A stretch of 64,000 nt of DNA, from NCBI RefSeq assembly GCF_001544695.2, contig NZ_FCOM02000038.1:1-64000 (forward strand), read 5' to 3'. Both the position numbers and the translations under genes were made by a program. The first letter of the stretch is position 1; every line of letters starts with the position of its first letter. Below are positions 43,876 to 52,639 of this stretch, piece after piece. Origin of the DNA: Caballeronia arvi. Its GTDB lineage: Bacteria > Pseudomonadota > Gammaproteobacteria > Burkholderiales > Burkholderiaceae. The notes beneath the pieces are model-generated. The model made no database searches. It saw nothing but the letters and a program-made list of their open reading frames with translations, and was not told the origin of the DNA.

Positions 43876-46338
43876 TTAGGCGTTAGCAAGCACGTCGCGC
43901 ACGTAGTCCTGCTGCCACTGGGCACTTCCAGACTTCACGTGCTTGTCGAGTAGCGCTTGAGCGCGCCCGTCCGAGCGCAAGTAAGCCAGCGCTTCCTTCG
44001 GAAACTGGGCTTGCAGCATGCGTGTCTGCGTGGCCGTCACCCACAGATAGTCGCGATTGGGCACCGCGTCCGAGATCATGCGGATCTGATGTACGGTCAG
44101 GCCGAAGATGTCCCGATAGAGCGACTGGTTGTTGATCGCGTCGCTGTTGGGCAGATAGATGATGTTCGGGATGTTCTCTTTGAGAATCTCGAAGTTCGGC
44201 ACTCGCGCGAGTTGCCCGAGCGACTGTGTCGCCATGAGCAGTGCTGCGTTGAGCTTTCGGATCGTGACGGCCCAGATTTCCAGACGCGCGTAGAACTTCG
44301 GGTACGTGAAGAAGAATCCCGCCTCCTCGATCTCGATCACGGTGTAGCGCTTGCCGTCCAGAATCTGCGCAATGCGATAGAACGCGTAGTCCATTAACAG
44401 CGCGGCCGCAACCGGAAAGTTCTGGAACAGGTCGCCCATCTCGATCGAGAGGTTGTCCGAGATATCGAAGCCGTCCTCGACGTGGTCGAAGAAACGCCCG
44501 TTCTTCTGCCCTTCCGTCCACACGAACAGGCGATCTCGAAGGTCGGACGACAGCAGTGTGATCAGCCCCGACAGCCGCCACGTTTCAGCTGGGTAGCCCA
44601 CCGCGAGCGTGCGAATGCGCTCGAAGATCTCCGTTTCTTGCTGCGGGGTACAGGTGTAATCCTCGCCTTCAATGACGAGTTGCACCCAGTCCGCCACATA
44701 CGGCCAGTGCTTCTCGTCGCCGATCAACGAGAGCGGATTCACCGACGTTGCCGCCTCGAAACGACCCGTGGCGTCGATAAAGCGCCCGCCGGCGAGTAGC
44801 GTCGGAATGCGCGTCGAACGATCCTTGTCAAAGCGGATGCGGCGCGCGCCGTGACGCTCCGTCTGCTCCATCAAGTAGTTCAGGAAAATCGACTTACCAC
44901 CGCCGATCGGACCCACGACGAGCAGATGGGCCTTGCCGCCCGGATGATGGAGATCGAAATACTGGAGGGTCCGATGACGGGTCGGCAGGCAAGTGAGCGG
45001 CCCGGTTTTTGTGCCGGACTGCTCGGTCAGCCAGTCGTTGACCTTCTTGCCTTCGCCGACACTGCACAGAGGCGCGATGTCCGAGATCGCGGGCGTCTCG
45101 ACGAACTGCAGGCGCTTTTGCTGGTCCCAACGGCCCGGCAAGGTCGCGCTCCAGGAGGCAAACAGGTTGGTCTTTTCCTGAATCACGCCGAAGCCGGCGT
45201 TGCCGATGACGCCCACGACCTGACGCGTCGCGTCCTCGCACTCCTCGGGCGTGTTGCCGTATACCACCACGGAAATATTAGCGAAGCCGTACTGCTGGCC
45301 TTCAGCGTCGAGCTTGGCGAGCGCATCGCCCGCCTCTTTGGCGAGCAGCTCGCGCCCCTCGTCGTTCTTCTGCTCCTCCTTCGTTGCCCACTGCTTCAGG
45401 ATCGCGATCGGATTGAAGGCTGCCACCTTGTAAAACCCCCGAATTTTCTTGATGTAGCTGCTCGCGCGAGACGTGTCGAGAAAGCGGAACATCACGCAGA
45501 CGTCCAGCTCCGCATCGACCTGCGCGAGCACGTCGAGCGCCGCTTCCTGAAAGCCCATCCACTCTTTCACGCCGATGATGCGCGCATACACCTTGCCGTG
45601 CGCGGACTCGAACATCAGTTCGGTCGCGCCGATCGTCACTTCAGTCTCCGTCAGATGCGTGTCGAGCATCGTGACCGGATAGCGCACCCGGCGTTTCGGA
45701 CTCGAGGGATTCGCTCTCTGATGCAGGAACGATAGGATGTGCTGCAACTGAAGGCGCTTCATGTTCAGACGCGTGACGCCACCCGTGAATCCGTCGATGA
45801 CGGACTCGAAGCGCTTGATCTCGTTCTGGATCTTCGTCAGGTCGAACGCGAAAGCGCTGCGCGCGAGAATCGTGTCTTTCGCCGCCTCGAACATCGCGGC
45901 GAACAGATTCTTCCCGCCCACGGTCATGTGGTAGCTGATCTTGTCGAACACACGGGAAATGCCGGTCTCGGGCGTAAACGCGAGCGCGAGTGAATGGGAA
46001 TTCTTGAAGTATTTCCCGCTGCCGATGTTCGCCTGATTGATGGCGTCGATCTGCGCGGCGGCCGCCGAGGAGAACGTCCCGTCAATCCCGCCCTTCACGC
46101 GCCGATGCGACATGCGCCACCACGCGGTCACCCGATGATCGAAGTTGCGACAGGCGTGGTCGAGGTTGTCGCGCGCGGCGGTGATATCGCCCGGATTGGG
46201 CGAATCGGCGTCAACGCCATCGAACTCGAACACGGTCAGGAGCGACCCGTCCTTATTGAGCACGAGCTCGGGCGTGACCAGCGTTGCCCACGGTGCGATT
46301 TCCTGCACTGCGCGCTTCGTGAAGATCATTTTCAGCAT
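43876..46338 (-). CDS. trbE: TrbE/VirB4-like ATPase
   Basis: 820 residues. Walker A in LLVVGPIGGGKSIFLNYLMEQ near residue 480, Walker B around RYTVIEIEEAGFFFT, and conserved VirB4 features such as YFDLHHPGG, and LMATQSLGQLA near 690. VirB4-class ATPases power pilus assembly and substrate transport. The start overlaps the trbD stop by 7 nt. An alternative ATG lies 9 nt downstream. Intact and of normal length. Confidence 0.92.
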   Translation of the reverse strand: MLKMIFTKRAVQEIAPWATLVTPELVLNKDGSLLTVFEFDGVDADSPNPGDITAARDNLDHACRNFDHRVTAWWRMSHRRVKGGIDGTFSSAAAAQIDAINQANIGSGKYFKNSHSLALAFTPETGISRVFDKISYHMTVGGKNLFAAMFEAAKDTILARSAFAFDLTKIQNEIKRFESVIDGFTGGVTRLNMKRLQLQHILSFLHQRANPSSPKRRVRYPVTMLDTHLTETEVTIGATELMFESAHGKVYARIIGVKEWMGFQEAALDVLAQVDAELDVCVMFRFLDTSRASSYIKKIRGFYKVAAFNPIAILKQWATKEEQKNDEGRELLAKEAGDALAKLDAEGQQYGFANISVVVYGNTPEECEDATRQVVGVIGNAGFGVIQEKTNLFASWSATLPGRWDQQKRLQFVETPAISDIAPLCSVGEGKKVNDWLTEQSGTKTGPLTCLPTRHRTLQYFDLHHPGGKAHLLVVGPIGGGKSIFLNYLMEQTERHGARRIRFDKDRSTRIPTLLAGGRFIDATGRFEAATSVNPLSLIGDEKHWPYVADWVQLVIEGEDYTCTPQQETEIFERIRTLAVGYPAETWRLSGLITLLSSDLRDRLFVWTEGQKNGRFFDHVEDGFDISDNLSIEMGDLFQNFPVAAALLMDYAFYRIAQILDGKRYTVIEIEEAGFFFTYPKFYARLEIWAVTIRKLNAALLMATQSLGQLARVPNFEILKENIPNIIYLPNSDAINNQSLYRDIFGLTVHQIRMISDAVPNRDYLWVTATQTRMLQAQFPKEALAYLRSDGRAQALLDKHVKSGSAQWQQDYVRDVLANA

Positions 46339-46640
46339 TGGAGATCCTGATCAAAGCCGTATGGGCGCTTGAACCGCGCGCTGAACTTCTCGCTCGGCCC
46401 CGGCTCGTAGACGTCCGGATAGCGGTTATAGACCAGCATCACGATTCGCCACCAAGGATCGGTCGAGCTTTTCCATCGCAGGAAGACATGCACAATGACC
46501 CCGACGACGAGAAACGCGGGGCTCCAACTCGTGTAGCAGAGCAGCGCCGTCAGCGTCCCATTGAAAATCGCCAAGCCCCTATCTGCCCCGCCCATCTGGC
46601 GCGGCAGCGAAAGTCCTCGACTCACCTTGTGCTGGCGCAT
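46332..46640 (-). CDS. trbD: TrbD/VirB3-like protein
   Basis: 102 residues from ATG 46640, one base after the trbC stop. SLPRQMGGADRGLAIFNGTLTALLCYTSW is the usual N-terminal membrane region, then AFLVVGVIVHVFLRWKSSTDPWW. VirB3/TrbD is a short inner-membrane component that often works with VirB4. Its stop lies just inside the next gene. The longer frame starting at 46652 has no ribosome binding site. Confidence 0.85.
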   Translation of the reverse strand: MRQHKVSRGLSLPRQMGGADRGLAIFNGTLTALLCYTSWSPAFLVVGVIVHVFLRWKSSTDPWWRIVMLVYNRYPDVYEPGPSEKFSARFKRPYGFDQDLQC

Positions 46641-46641
46641 A

Positions 46642-46995
46642 TCAGCAAGCAACGGCCATCTTGAAGTGATCGCGCATGATCGGCACGGCCACCGAGGCGA
46701 TGCCGAGGCCCACCAGCACCACCGAGAACGTCTTGGCGATGTTGCTTTCCGAGTTGGCCACCGCGACGCCGCCGATAGTGATGAGCACGATGCCGATCCC
46801 GTACAGGTACGGGCCGCTGATGAGGTTGCTGATCGTGCAGATGATGTCGGTCAGTCCCGTGAGCGACGAATAGTCGCCGGCGGCCATCGCCGCCATCGAC
46901 ACGACACTCAGCAGCGCGCCTACGAGCATCGGTTTGCCTGGGCGCAGGCGCTTGGCGAGCGTTGCGGCGTGGTTCAGAACGTTCATTCCCTTCAT
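46642..46995 (-). CDS. trbC: TrbC/VirB2-like prepilin
   Basis: 117 residues. An N-terminal long signal region (MLVGALLSVVSMAAMAAGDYS) with probable cleavage after MAAMAA, then two hydrophobic segments (LISGPYLYGIGIVLITIGGVAV and TFSVVLVGLGIASVAVPIM), the two-helix form of VirB2/TrbC pilins. It becomes the pilus subunit. Position between VirB11 and VirB3 fits the trb order. Confidence 0.87.
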   Translation of the reverse strand: MKGMNVLNHAATLAKRLRPGKPMLVGALLSVVSMAAMAAGDYSSLTGLTDIICTISNLISGPYLYGIGIVLITIGGVAVANSESNIAKTFSVVLVGLGIASVAVPIMRDHFKMAVAC

Positions 46996-47009
46996 TTTTG
47001 ATGCTCCCG

Positions 47010-48059
47010 TTAAAAAACACGTTGTAGGTCGTAATCGTTATCTTTGAAGCCCCGGATTTCGAGGATCTCGGAGACGTGCCGCATTTCGCCGGTGCGCTTG
47101 AAATGCACGACGTAGTTGAAGCAATCGGCGATGCTTTTACGCATGTCCTCAAGCTCCCAGCGCGAGCCGTTGGGGATGCCGAGCATGGCGAGCGATTCGA
47201 GGCGGCTGAGCGCGGTGCGCCCGTTGTTGGCGTGGATCGAGGCCAGTCCACCGTCGTGGCCGGTGTTGAGCGCCTGCAGGAGGTCGTACGCTTCACCGCC
47301 GCGCACTTCGCCGACGATGATGCGATCGGGACGGAAGCGCAGGCAGAGAGCGACGAGCAATTGAGTCGTGACGTTCGTGTCGGCGTTGACCAGCAACCGC
47401 ACCCGGTTCGGGACGTGCAGCTTCAGTTCCATCGTGTCTTCAATCGAGATGACACGCTGGTCCGCGGGAATCTGTTCGATGAGCGCGTTGAGGAACGTCG
47501 TCTTGCCGGCCGACGTGCCGCCGGCGACCAACACGTTTTTGCGCGACTGCACGAGCGCGACAAGCGCGCGCATCAGCGCTTCGTTCTCGATGCCTTCCTC
47601 AAAGTGGATCGCTTCGACGAATTCCGGTCGGGCGTTGGCTGCGGCGAATGCGCCCATGCTCACGTAGTCGGTGAGCGCGAGCTTGGATTCGCGGTGCTTC
47701 CGGATACTGAGCGCGTGCCCGTCGATCGATGTCGGACTCATGACGGCCGCAATACGCAGATTCTGGTGACCCGCGTTGATGATCCCTTTGTCGCTCCCCG
47801 CCTTCGCCGATTTCTCGACCGACGAGGCGAGCGAATAGATCGCGCCTTCGAGGTGCTCAGGCCGCAGATCGATGTTCTCGCGCGTCATCACACCGCGCCG
47901 CTCGACCCATACGTTGCGGTAATCGTTGATCATGATTTCCGCGAGGTCGGGCGCGTCGAGCAACTCGCGCAGCGGCGCAAGTGCCCGGAAGAACATGCGC
48001 ACCGCCTCCGCTTCGAGCGGGCGCAACTTCAACAGATGGTTGTCGGCGGTGTCTGACAT
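47010..48059 (-). CDS. trbB: TrbB/VirB11-like ATPase
   Basis: 349 residues. Walker A VLVAGGTSAGKTTFLNALIEQIP near residue 175, then VISIEDTMELKL (Asp box), RFRPDRIIVGEVRGGEAYDLLQALNTGHDGGLASIHAN (Walker B and His box). VirB11 is the hexameric traffic ATPase of type IV systems. This is the first gene of the trb cluster, behind a palindrome-containing leader at 48.22 kb. Complete and normal in length. Confidence 0.92.
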   Translation of the reverse strand: MSDTADNHLLKLRPLEAEAVRMFFRALAPLRELLDAPDLAEIMINDYRNVWVERRGVMTRENIDLRPEHLEGAIYSLASSVEKSAKAGSDKGIINAGHQNLRIAAVMSPTSIDGHALSIRKHRESKLALTDYVSMGAFAAANARPEFVEAIHFEEGIENEALMRALVALVQSRKNVLVAGGTSAGKTTFLNALIEQIPADQRVISIEDTMELKLHVPNRVRLLVNADTNVTTQLLVALCLRFRPDRIIVGEVRGGEAYDLLQALNTGHDGGLASIHANNGRTALSRLESLAMLGIPNGSRWELEDMRKSIADCFNYVVHFKRTGEMRHVSEILEIRGFKDNDYDLQRVF

Positions 48060-48387
48060 GCGATGCTCTGTGGGCGATCTAACATGTCGAGTATTGTTCG
48101 CGTTGCAACGCTCCCGCGGATGCTGAAAGAGGCGTCAAATTGTGCGGCTTTTGATGAGCGACGCCGACGCACTGGTCTACGACACTGCGCGAAAGAAGCT
48201 TGCCACGCTATCGAGAGCACGGAGAGCTACCTGGGTAGCTTTGTCAGCGGGGAAAGACGCTGAAAAAGATGTAGCTTTCTCGGCAAGCAGCGGGTCAATC
48301 TTTGCTAAACATGGAGTCTTTAGACTGATCCGACTAGCGGACGTGTAGGAAACCATAATTGAGATTGGGATACAACCTGTCTGCACA
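48060..48387. promoter_or_regulatory. Regulatory gap upstream of trbB with imperfect palindrome
   Basis: AGAGCTACCTGGGTAGCTTT (48223-48242) is a near-palindrome matching 37363-37382, followed by TCAGCGGGGAAAGACGC as at that site. TAGCTTTC recurs at 48272. A possible minus-strand promoter is TTGACC with TACATC 19 nt away. No gene seen. Confidence 0.55.
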
Positions 48388-48705
48388 GTGTTGAACGCGA
48401 AAGATGTAGTAAAAACACTATGGTCGTGCGAGGGCCACTTGAATCGGTCAAACCCGTTCGTCATTTTCGAGTCGTCAGAGAAACTTGCACAGCGTGTGCA
48501 TCGGGCACTGGAAGCGGGATATGCAAGTGGCGAGCCGGGGATTTGTTGGTGGTTGAAGGCGAACTTTCGCGACAGCGGTGTTCTTCAATGGTGGATCGAA
48601 CCCCACGAACATATCTCACGATGGCGTTATCTCCCTGTCGTTCGTCGCGGGATCGACAAAGAGCTGCGGCGCCTCGCGACGTTACTCAATCCATTGACCG
48701 AATGA
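48388..48705 (+). CDS. Hypothetical protein
   Basis: 105 residues from a GTG at 48388, or from the adjacent TTG codon. MLNAKDVVKTLWSCEGHLNRSNPFVIFESSEKLAQRV..., with many Trp (WWLKANFRDSGVLQWWIEPHEH) and a charged C-terminus. Composition is coding-like and a terminator follows 45 nt after the stop. It is on the opposite strand to its neighbours. No family recognised. Confidence 0.5.
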   Translation: MLNAKDVVKTLWSCEGHLNRSNPFVIFESSEKLAQRVHRALEAGYASGEPGICWWLKANFRDSGVLQWWIEPHEHISRWRYLPVVRRGIDKELRRLATLLNPLTE

Positions 48706-48743
48706 CTGAATGCGAACACGAGGCCGAACGAGGATTCGAGAAA

Positions 48744-48774
48744 CAAAAAACCCCGCTGACTCTGCGGGGTTGTT
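48744..48774. terminator. Bidirectional intrinsic terminator
   Basis: ACCCCGC (48750-48756) pairs with GCGGGGT (48764-48770). TGTTTT follows on the plus strand, and a six-T run follows on the minus strand. It serves both the plus-strand hypothetical gene and the minus-strand VWA gene. Confidence 0.85.
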
Positions 48775-48804
48775 TTCAGCAATGTCCAGATCGACTGCAC
48801 TGGT

Positions 48805-50160
48805 TTAGCAAATCACCTCCACTGTTTCGCCGAACGGCGCCTTGCGAGCGCGCGCAAGCGGTGTGGTCGATGCCCACAGCACCGGGTAATGCGGTGCGAC
48901 GGCCGGAAACCGCCCATCCATATCCGTCAGATAGACGAGAAACGCCGGATTCATGCCGTCCTGCACGACGCGATTGAACGGCTCGACGAACGCCGTTCCG
49001 CCACCGCCGCGCACCGGCTTGATCTCCGGCGAGTCGCCGCGCTCGAAGACCTGCACCTGCGTCACGCGCGTATCGCAATCCATCACGATGAGCCGCGCCG
49101 GCTTCAACGAGTGGAAAACCGAGAGGATTTCCGCATCGAACTGCGCCTGCGTCTCGTCGAACACCGAGCCGCTGGAGTCGCGCACGAAAACCGCATCGCC
49201 GATCGCTGGCGTGTGCAGCGCGGGCAGATAGAACCCGAGATGCAGATACCGGCGGTTCGGCGTCGCGAAGCTGTAGTCGGAGGGCGAGCACTGCTGCGCA
49301 AAGCGATGCAGCACTGCACGCCAGTCGACGACCGGCCGCACCGCCTTGCCCGCCATCGCCTGCAGATCGCCCGGCAGCTTGCCGCGCATCGCGGCCGCTT
49401 TCGCGGCTTGCGTCACGGCAACCTTCCATTCCGCTTCCTTCACCGGCTGGTCCGGACCCTTGTACGGCCGAACTTCCCCAAAGGACCCAGGATTGGAGGG
49501 CTGCTGACCCGGTTGAGGTTGCTGACCCGGCCGCGGAGCTTGCTGCCCACCCTGCTTCCCGTTCGACTGCGACGGTTGATTGGGCGGACTCGGCTGCTGC
49601 TGGCCCTGTGGATCCGGCTGCGGTTGTGATTTAGGCTGAGATTGCTGCGGCTGCGGCTGCGGCTGCGGCTGCGGCTGCGGCTGCGGCTGAGGCTGTTGCT
49701 GTTGCTGTTGCTTCTGCTTGGCCTCCTGCGTGAGCAACCCGTAGATCTCCTCGGCCGATTTCCCCGTATAACGCGGATCGATCAGCGCGCCCCTGGGCAA
49801 AACCATGCCGGCGGACACCACGATCGGATTGATCGCATAGTCACAGGCATCGTTCCACCGATCCGGATCGCGCGCGCCCTGGCGCCAGCAATGGCCATTG
49901 GCCACGTGCAGCACCTCGTGCGCGACGACGCCGCGCACTTCAAGGTCGCTCAGCGAATCGAGATAGGCGGGGTTAAAGCCCATCGTCTCGCCATCCACCC
50001 AGAACGTCTTGGCTGACGGATCTTCGCGGACAGCCAGTCGCAGCGCGAGCGCGCCAAAGAATGGCTGCGACAGGACGAGCTCGGTGCGCTGCCGGGCAAT
50101 GCGCGGATGGACCGCGCAATTGCTCGACATGGCCCCCAACACGATCGTATTGCGGTCCAT
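48805..50160 (-). CDS. VWA-like / DUF2201 putative metallopeptidase
   Basis: 451 residues, AAGGGGG 4 nt before ATG 50160. N-terminal zinc-peptidase-like motif GVVAHEVLHVANGH (HExxH with third His). A Gln-rich linker with more than ten Pro-Gln repeats spans residues about 150-230. The C-terminal VWA-like domain has VFVRDSSGSVFD (MIDAS DxSxS), IVMDCDTRV and GGGGTAFVEPFN. Relatives pair with MoxR ATPases to remodel or cut partner proteins, and here a MoxR gene lies two genes upstream. Both the Zn and the MIDAS residues are intact. Confidence 0.85.
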   Translation of the reverse strand: MDRNTIVLGAMSSNCAVHPRIARQRTELVLSQPFFGALALRLAVREDPSAKTFWVDGETMGFNPAYLDSLSDLEVRGVVAHEVLHVANGHCWRQGARDPDRWNDACDYAINPIVVSAGMVLPRGALIDPRYTGKSAEEIYGLLTQEAKQKQQQQQQPQPQPQPQPQPQPQPQQSQPKSQPQPDPQGQQQPSPPNQPSQSNGKQGGQQAPRPGQQPQPGQQPSNPGSFGEVRPYKGPDQPVKEAEWKVAVTQAAKAAAMRGKLPGDLQAMAGKAVRPVVDWRAVLHRFAQQCSPSDYSFATPNRRYLHLGFYLPALHTPAIGDAVFVRDSSGSVFDETQAQFDAEILSVFHSLKPARLIVMDCDTRVTQVQVFERGDSPEIKPVRGGGGTAFVEPFNRVVQDGMNPAFLVYLTDMDGRFPAVAPHYPVLWASTTPLARARKAPFGETVEVIC

Positions 50161-50169
50161 GACGCCCCC

Positions 50170-51084
50170 TTACGCGACGAGGCGCAGTAGCTGCGAACGT
50201 TCCGATTCGACTTCCATCGGCTCCGGCTGCATGCCCATGAACGCAGCCATTAACCCCTCGATCTCCTGTGCCTTGCTGGCCACCTGAGAGCGCAGCACGC
50301 GCGAATCCTTCAACTCCGCGCCCGTGTGCACGGCCAAATGCGTCTTGGCCTGCTCGAGGATGTGCGTCAGTTGCGGGTCGTTCGAGAAGTTGAGCTTCGG
50401 CAGCAGCGCGCAGAGCTCCCGCACGTTGTTGGCGACGTCCAGTCGGACGTTGCCCGTCGCGTACAGGCGGTTGGCCATCTGCGAAACGGCCTCGTAGAGA
50501 CGGCGCACCAGATCGTCGTTCGCGGTCGCGATCGACGCTAGAACGTGCTGGTCGAGCTCGCTCTTGAGCGTCGTCAGCACGTTCGCCGGCAACTCGACGC
50601 CGAACTGGCTGGCGTCAGGAAACGGCAGCACAGCCATCTTCACGCCGAACTTCGTGGACAGCTCAGCGAGAGTCGGATAGTCCGCCTCGTTGAACAACCC
50701 ATTCAGTTCCTCGCGAGCAGCTTCCTTCAGGTTGAGGTAGTCGGTCAGAAACACGGAAACCGCCAAATCGAACTCGTCTTTCAACGAGCGCATCTTTTCG
50801 GCGAAGTCCATGTAGACCATCGTTGGCAGCAGGCGCACGCCCAACTGGTCGTACTTCAGGGTGTGGTCATAGAAATACGAGCGGATGCGACCGGCGAGCG
50901 TTCCGACTTCGGCGAAACTCGGCGCGTGCTCGGGCAACAGGCGTTTGTTGAATCTGCCGATGCCCTTCGTGTGGTGCTTGTTCTCGACCTCCTCGGTCAC
51001 CTTGCCGTCAAAACGGCGGGCAACCCAGGTGGAAATCGTGACCGAGCACAGCATGACCTTCGATTGAATTGAAGTGATGTCCAT
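50170..51084 (-). CDS. DUF3150-like protein of the MoxR/VWA triad
   Basis: 304 residues from ATG 51084 (GGAG 7 nt upstream). MDITSIQSKVMLCSVTISTWVARRFD and NKHHTKGIGRFNKRLLPEHA match what I recall of DUF3150 proteins, found between MoxR-like/CobS-like ATPase and CobT/VWA genes in phages and elements. Mostly helical, no enzyme motif. It may be the client or adaptor of the MoxR-VWA pair. It ends 9 nt before the VWA start. Confidence 0.6.
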   Translation of the reverse strand: MDITSIQSKVMLCSVTISTWVARRFDGKVTEEVENKHHTKGIGRFNKRLLPEHAPSFAEVGTLAGRIRSYFYDHTLKYDQLGVRLLPTMVYMDFAEKMRSLKDEFDLAVSVFLTDYLNLKEAAREELNGLFNEADYPTLAELSTKFGVKMAVLPFPDASQFGVELPANVLTTLKSELDQHVLASIATANDDLVRRLYEAVSQMANRLYATGNVRLDVANNVRELCALLPKLNFSNDPQLTHILEQAKTHLAVHTGAELKDSRVLRSQVASKAQEIEGLMAAFMGMQPEPMEVESERSQLLRLVA

Positions 51085-51122
51085 GAGAAAACTCCGTGTA
51101 GAAAGGGAATGGATGGAGCCAA

Positions 51123-51160
51123 GAAAACGGCCCTGCGCGTCCGAAGACACAACAGGGCCG
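51123..51160 (-). promoter_or_regulatory. Terminator-like leader hairpin before the DUF3150-like gene
   Basis: On the minus strand CGGCCCTG (51160-51153) pairs perfectly with CAGGGCCG (51135-51128), followed by TTTTCTT, 39 nt before the ATG at 51084. It lies between the MoxR stop and the next gene, so it would block read-through unless bypassed. Confidence 0.7.
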
Positions 51161-51215
51161 AGAGGTGGCGCTGAAAGACGTGAAGCTGAGACAGAGAGTG
51201 AAGCTGAGGAACGTA

Positions 51216-52241
51216 TTACTCGCCGCGGATGATCTTGCCGATCTCACCGCCTTGAGCCGCGATGAACGCGTACGAGTTCTGGATCTGCGGGGAGCGCCCG
51301 ACTGCATCGCGCACCAGCAGCGCCACGAACTCGCGATGCCCTTCGGCTGCCAATCGCTCGGCGTAGCGCACGATGCGATCGAAATTCGCCTCGGTCGCGC
51401 GCGCCGCGAGCGCGGCCGCGATCGCAAACAATGCCGCCGGCATCGTGGGGATCATCGCCGTATCGGGTGCGAGGAGAATCGCGTCCGGCTGCGGCAGCTC
51501 GCGGAAGATCTGGAGGAAGCCGACGAGTTCGGTCGCCGCACCCTCGCCCACCGATCCGGCGTAGGAGATGTGCTCCAGATGTTTGGGGACTACATCCATG
51601 GTTTTGGCCACGAACCCCCAGCTACGCGGACTAGGCGTGTTCTCAATATCGCGCGACGTTTTCTGCACGGACAGCAAGTCCGGGCGGAAGCGCAGGAACG
51701 CGATGAGCGCGGGTGGGATGTTTTCGCGCACGGCCCACTGCGTCCAGCCTTCGATCGATGGTTCGAGTTCGACCACCGTGGCGAACCGGGAAATCACTGG
51801 ATCGAGGATGCCCGACACACCGGCGTTGTCCGTCCGGCGGTTGGTGGCCGCGAGGAAGGTCACCTGCGGCGGGAGCACGTGCTCGCCCACACGCCGCGCG
51901 AGCAGCAGCTGCATCTTGGCGGCTTGCACGGCGGGCGAGGCCTGCCCGAGGTCATCCAGAAACCAGATGAGCGGGCGTCTGGCGGTCATCGCGCGTTCCA
52001 GATCCCCGAAGGGCAGGAATTTCGCGGTTGCGCCGTCTGCCGAGGGAAACGGCAACCCTTTCGAGTCGGTCGGATCCTCGACGACCGGATGGCTGATGAG
52101 CAGTTCGTGATCGGTCGCTTGCGCGGTCTGTTCGACGATGTCGCTCTTGCCGATGCCGGGGCGGCCAGTGATCAGCACCGGAAGGCGCTTCGGCACGTAC
52201 AGCGAGAGGAGTTCACTGAGTTGAGCGGGCGTGACTTTCAT
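51216..52241 (-). CDS. MoxR/CobS-like AAA+ ATPase
   Basis: 341 residues. Walker A in LPVLITGRPGIGKSDIVEQTA, Walker B around IWFLDDLGQASPAVQAAKM, sensor 1 FLAATNRR. The overall form is that of MoxR/CobS-type AAA+ proteins, which use ATP to remodel a VWA-containing partner. The ATG at 52241 is preceded by GGAAG. It is the first gene of a triad with the DUF3150-like and VWA genes, behind a copy of the element promoter. Confidence 0.85.
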   Translation of the reverse strand: MKVTPAQLSELLSLYVPKRLPVLITGRPGIGKSDIVEQTAQATDHELLISHPVVEDPTDSKGLPFPSADGATAKFLPFGDLERAMTARRPLIWFLDDLGQASPAVQAAKMQLLLARRVGEHVLPPQVTFLAATNRRTDNAGVSGILDPVISRFATVVELEPSIEGWTQWAVRENIPPALIAFLRFRPDLLSVQKTSRDIENTPSPRSWGFVAKTMDVVPKHLEHISYAGSVGEGAATELVGFLQIFRELPQPDAILLAPDTAMIPTMPAALFAIAAALAARATEANFDRIVRYAERLAAEGHREFVALLVRDAVGRSPQIQNSYAFIAAQGGEIGKIIRGE

Positions 52242-52265
52242 GATGGCTTCCAGAGAAGCCCCATA

Positions 52266-52296
52266 AAGACTACGCCCGTAGGGACGTGGTCCCTAG
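52266..52296 (-). promoter_or_regulatory. Leader element with two exclusive hairpins before moxR-like gene
   Basis: Hairpin 1 pairs AGGGAC with GTCCCT (52280-52294) inside CCC...GGG. Hairpin 2 pairs GACcACG with CGTaGTC (52291-52268, one mismatch) followed by TTTAT. They share bases 52280-52294, so only one forms. A further stem GGCTTC/GGAAGCC would cover the ribosome binding site. Confidence 0.6.
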
Positions 52297-52317
52297 GGGG
52301 CATTGATACGGCAATAA

Positions 52318-52418
52318 GAAAAATGCCGGCTGGTGACGGCAAGGTCGATGCGTCAAAGACGCGGGTGATAAGAGCAGTGTAGGGAGCCGGCCGCGCTGGC
52401 AACGGCGAAATGATCGCT
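52318..52418 (-). promoter_or_regulatory. Element promoter, copy 2, with early terminator hairpin
   Basis: Minus strand: box AGCGATCATTTC (52418-52407, 8/12 match to copy 1), 25 nt, -10 TACACT (52381-52376) with -35 TTGCCA 15 nt upstream, hairpin A GCGTC-ttt-GACGC (52362-52350), ATCGACC, then hairpin B TGCCG/CGGCA (52341-52324) followed by TTTTTC. Hairpin B looks like an intrinsic terminator within 55 nt of the start. Confidence 0.65.
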
Positions 52419-52459
52419 TTTTTGGGGTGCCTTATCCGACCGCGCCCGTCTTGATGGCG

Positions 52460-52487
52460 AAAAAAAACCCGGCACGGATGCCGGGTT
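52460..52487 (-). terminator. Intrinsic terminator after the 52640-54168 gene
   Basis: Minus-strand AACCCGGCA/TGCCGGGTT (52487-52466) with an eight-T run after it. Strong stem of 9 bp. Confidence 0.9.
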
Positions 52488-52639
52488 GGTTAAAGATTGT
52501 CTGATTAGCTCCTGCCGTGTCCGAGAGGAAGCGTCTGTGATGAACCTACTGACCAGTCCTTGCCGGATCAGGCTCCGACAAGGGTGATTCTTCCGGCAGC
52601 TTATGTCGTGATGGCGCCATCCTGCGCAGCCATTGTGCG

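Noticed and set aside
49642..50016. Plus-strand frame rich in Leu-Arg repeats
   Set aside because: Antisense of the Pro-Gln repeat of the VWA gene; the repetitive Leu/Arg product is an artefact of the repeat.
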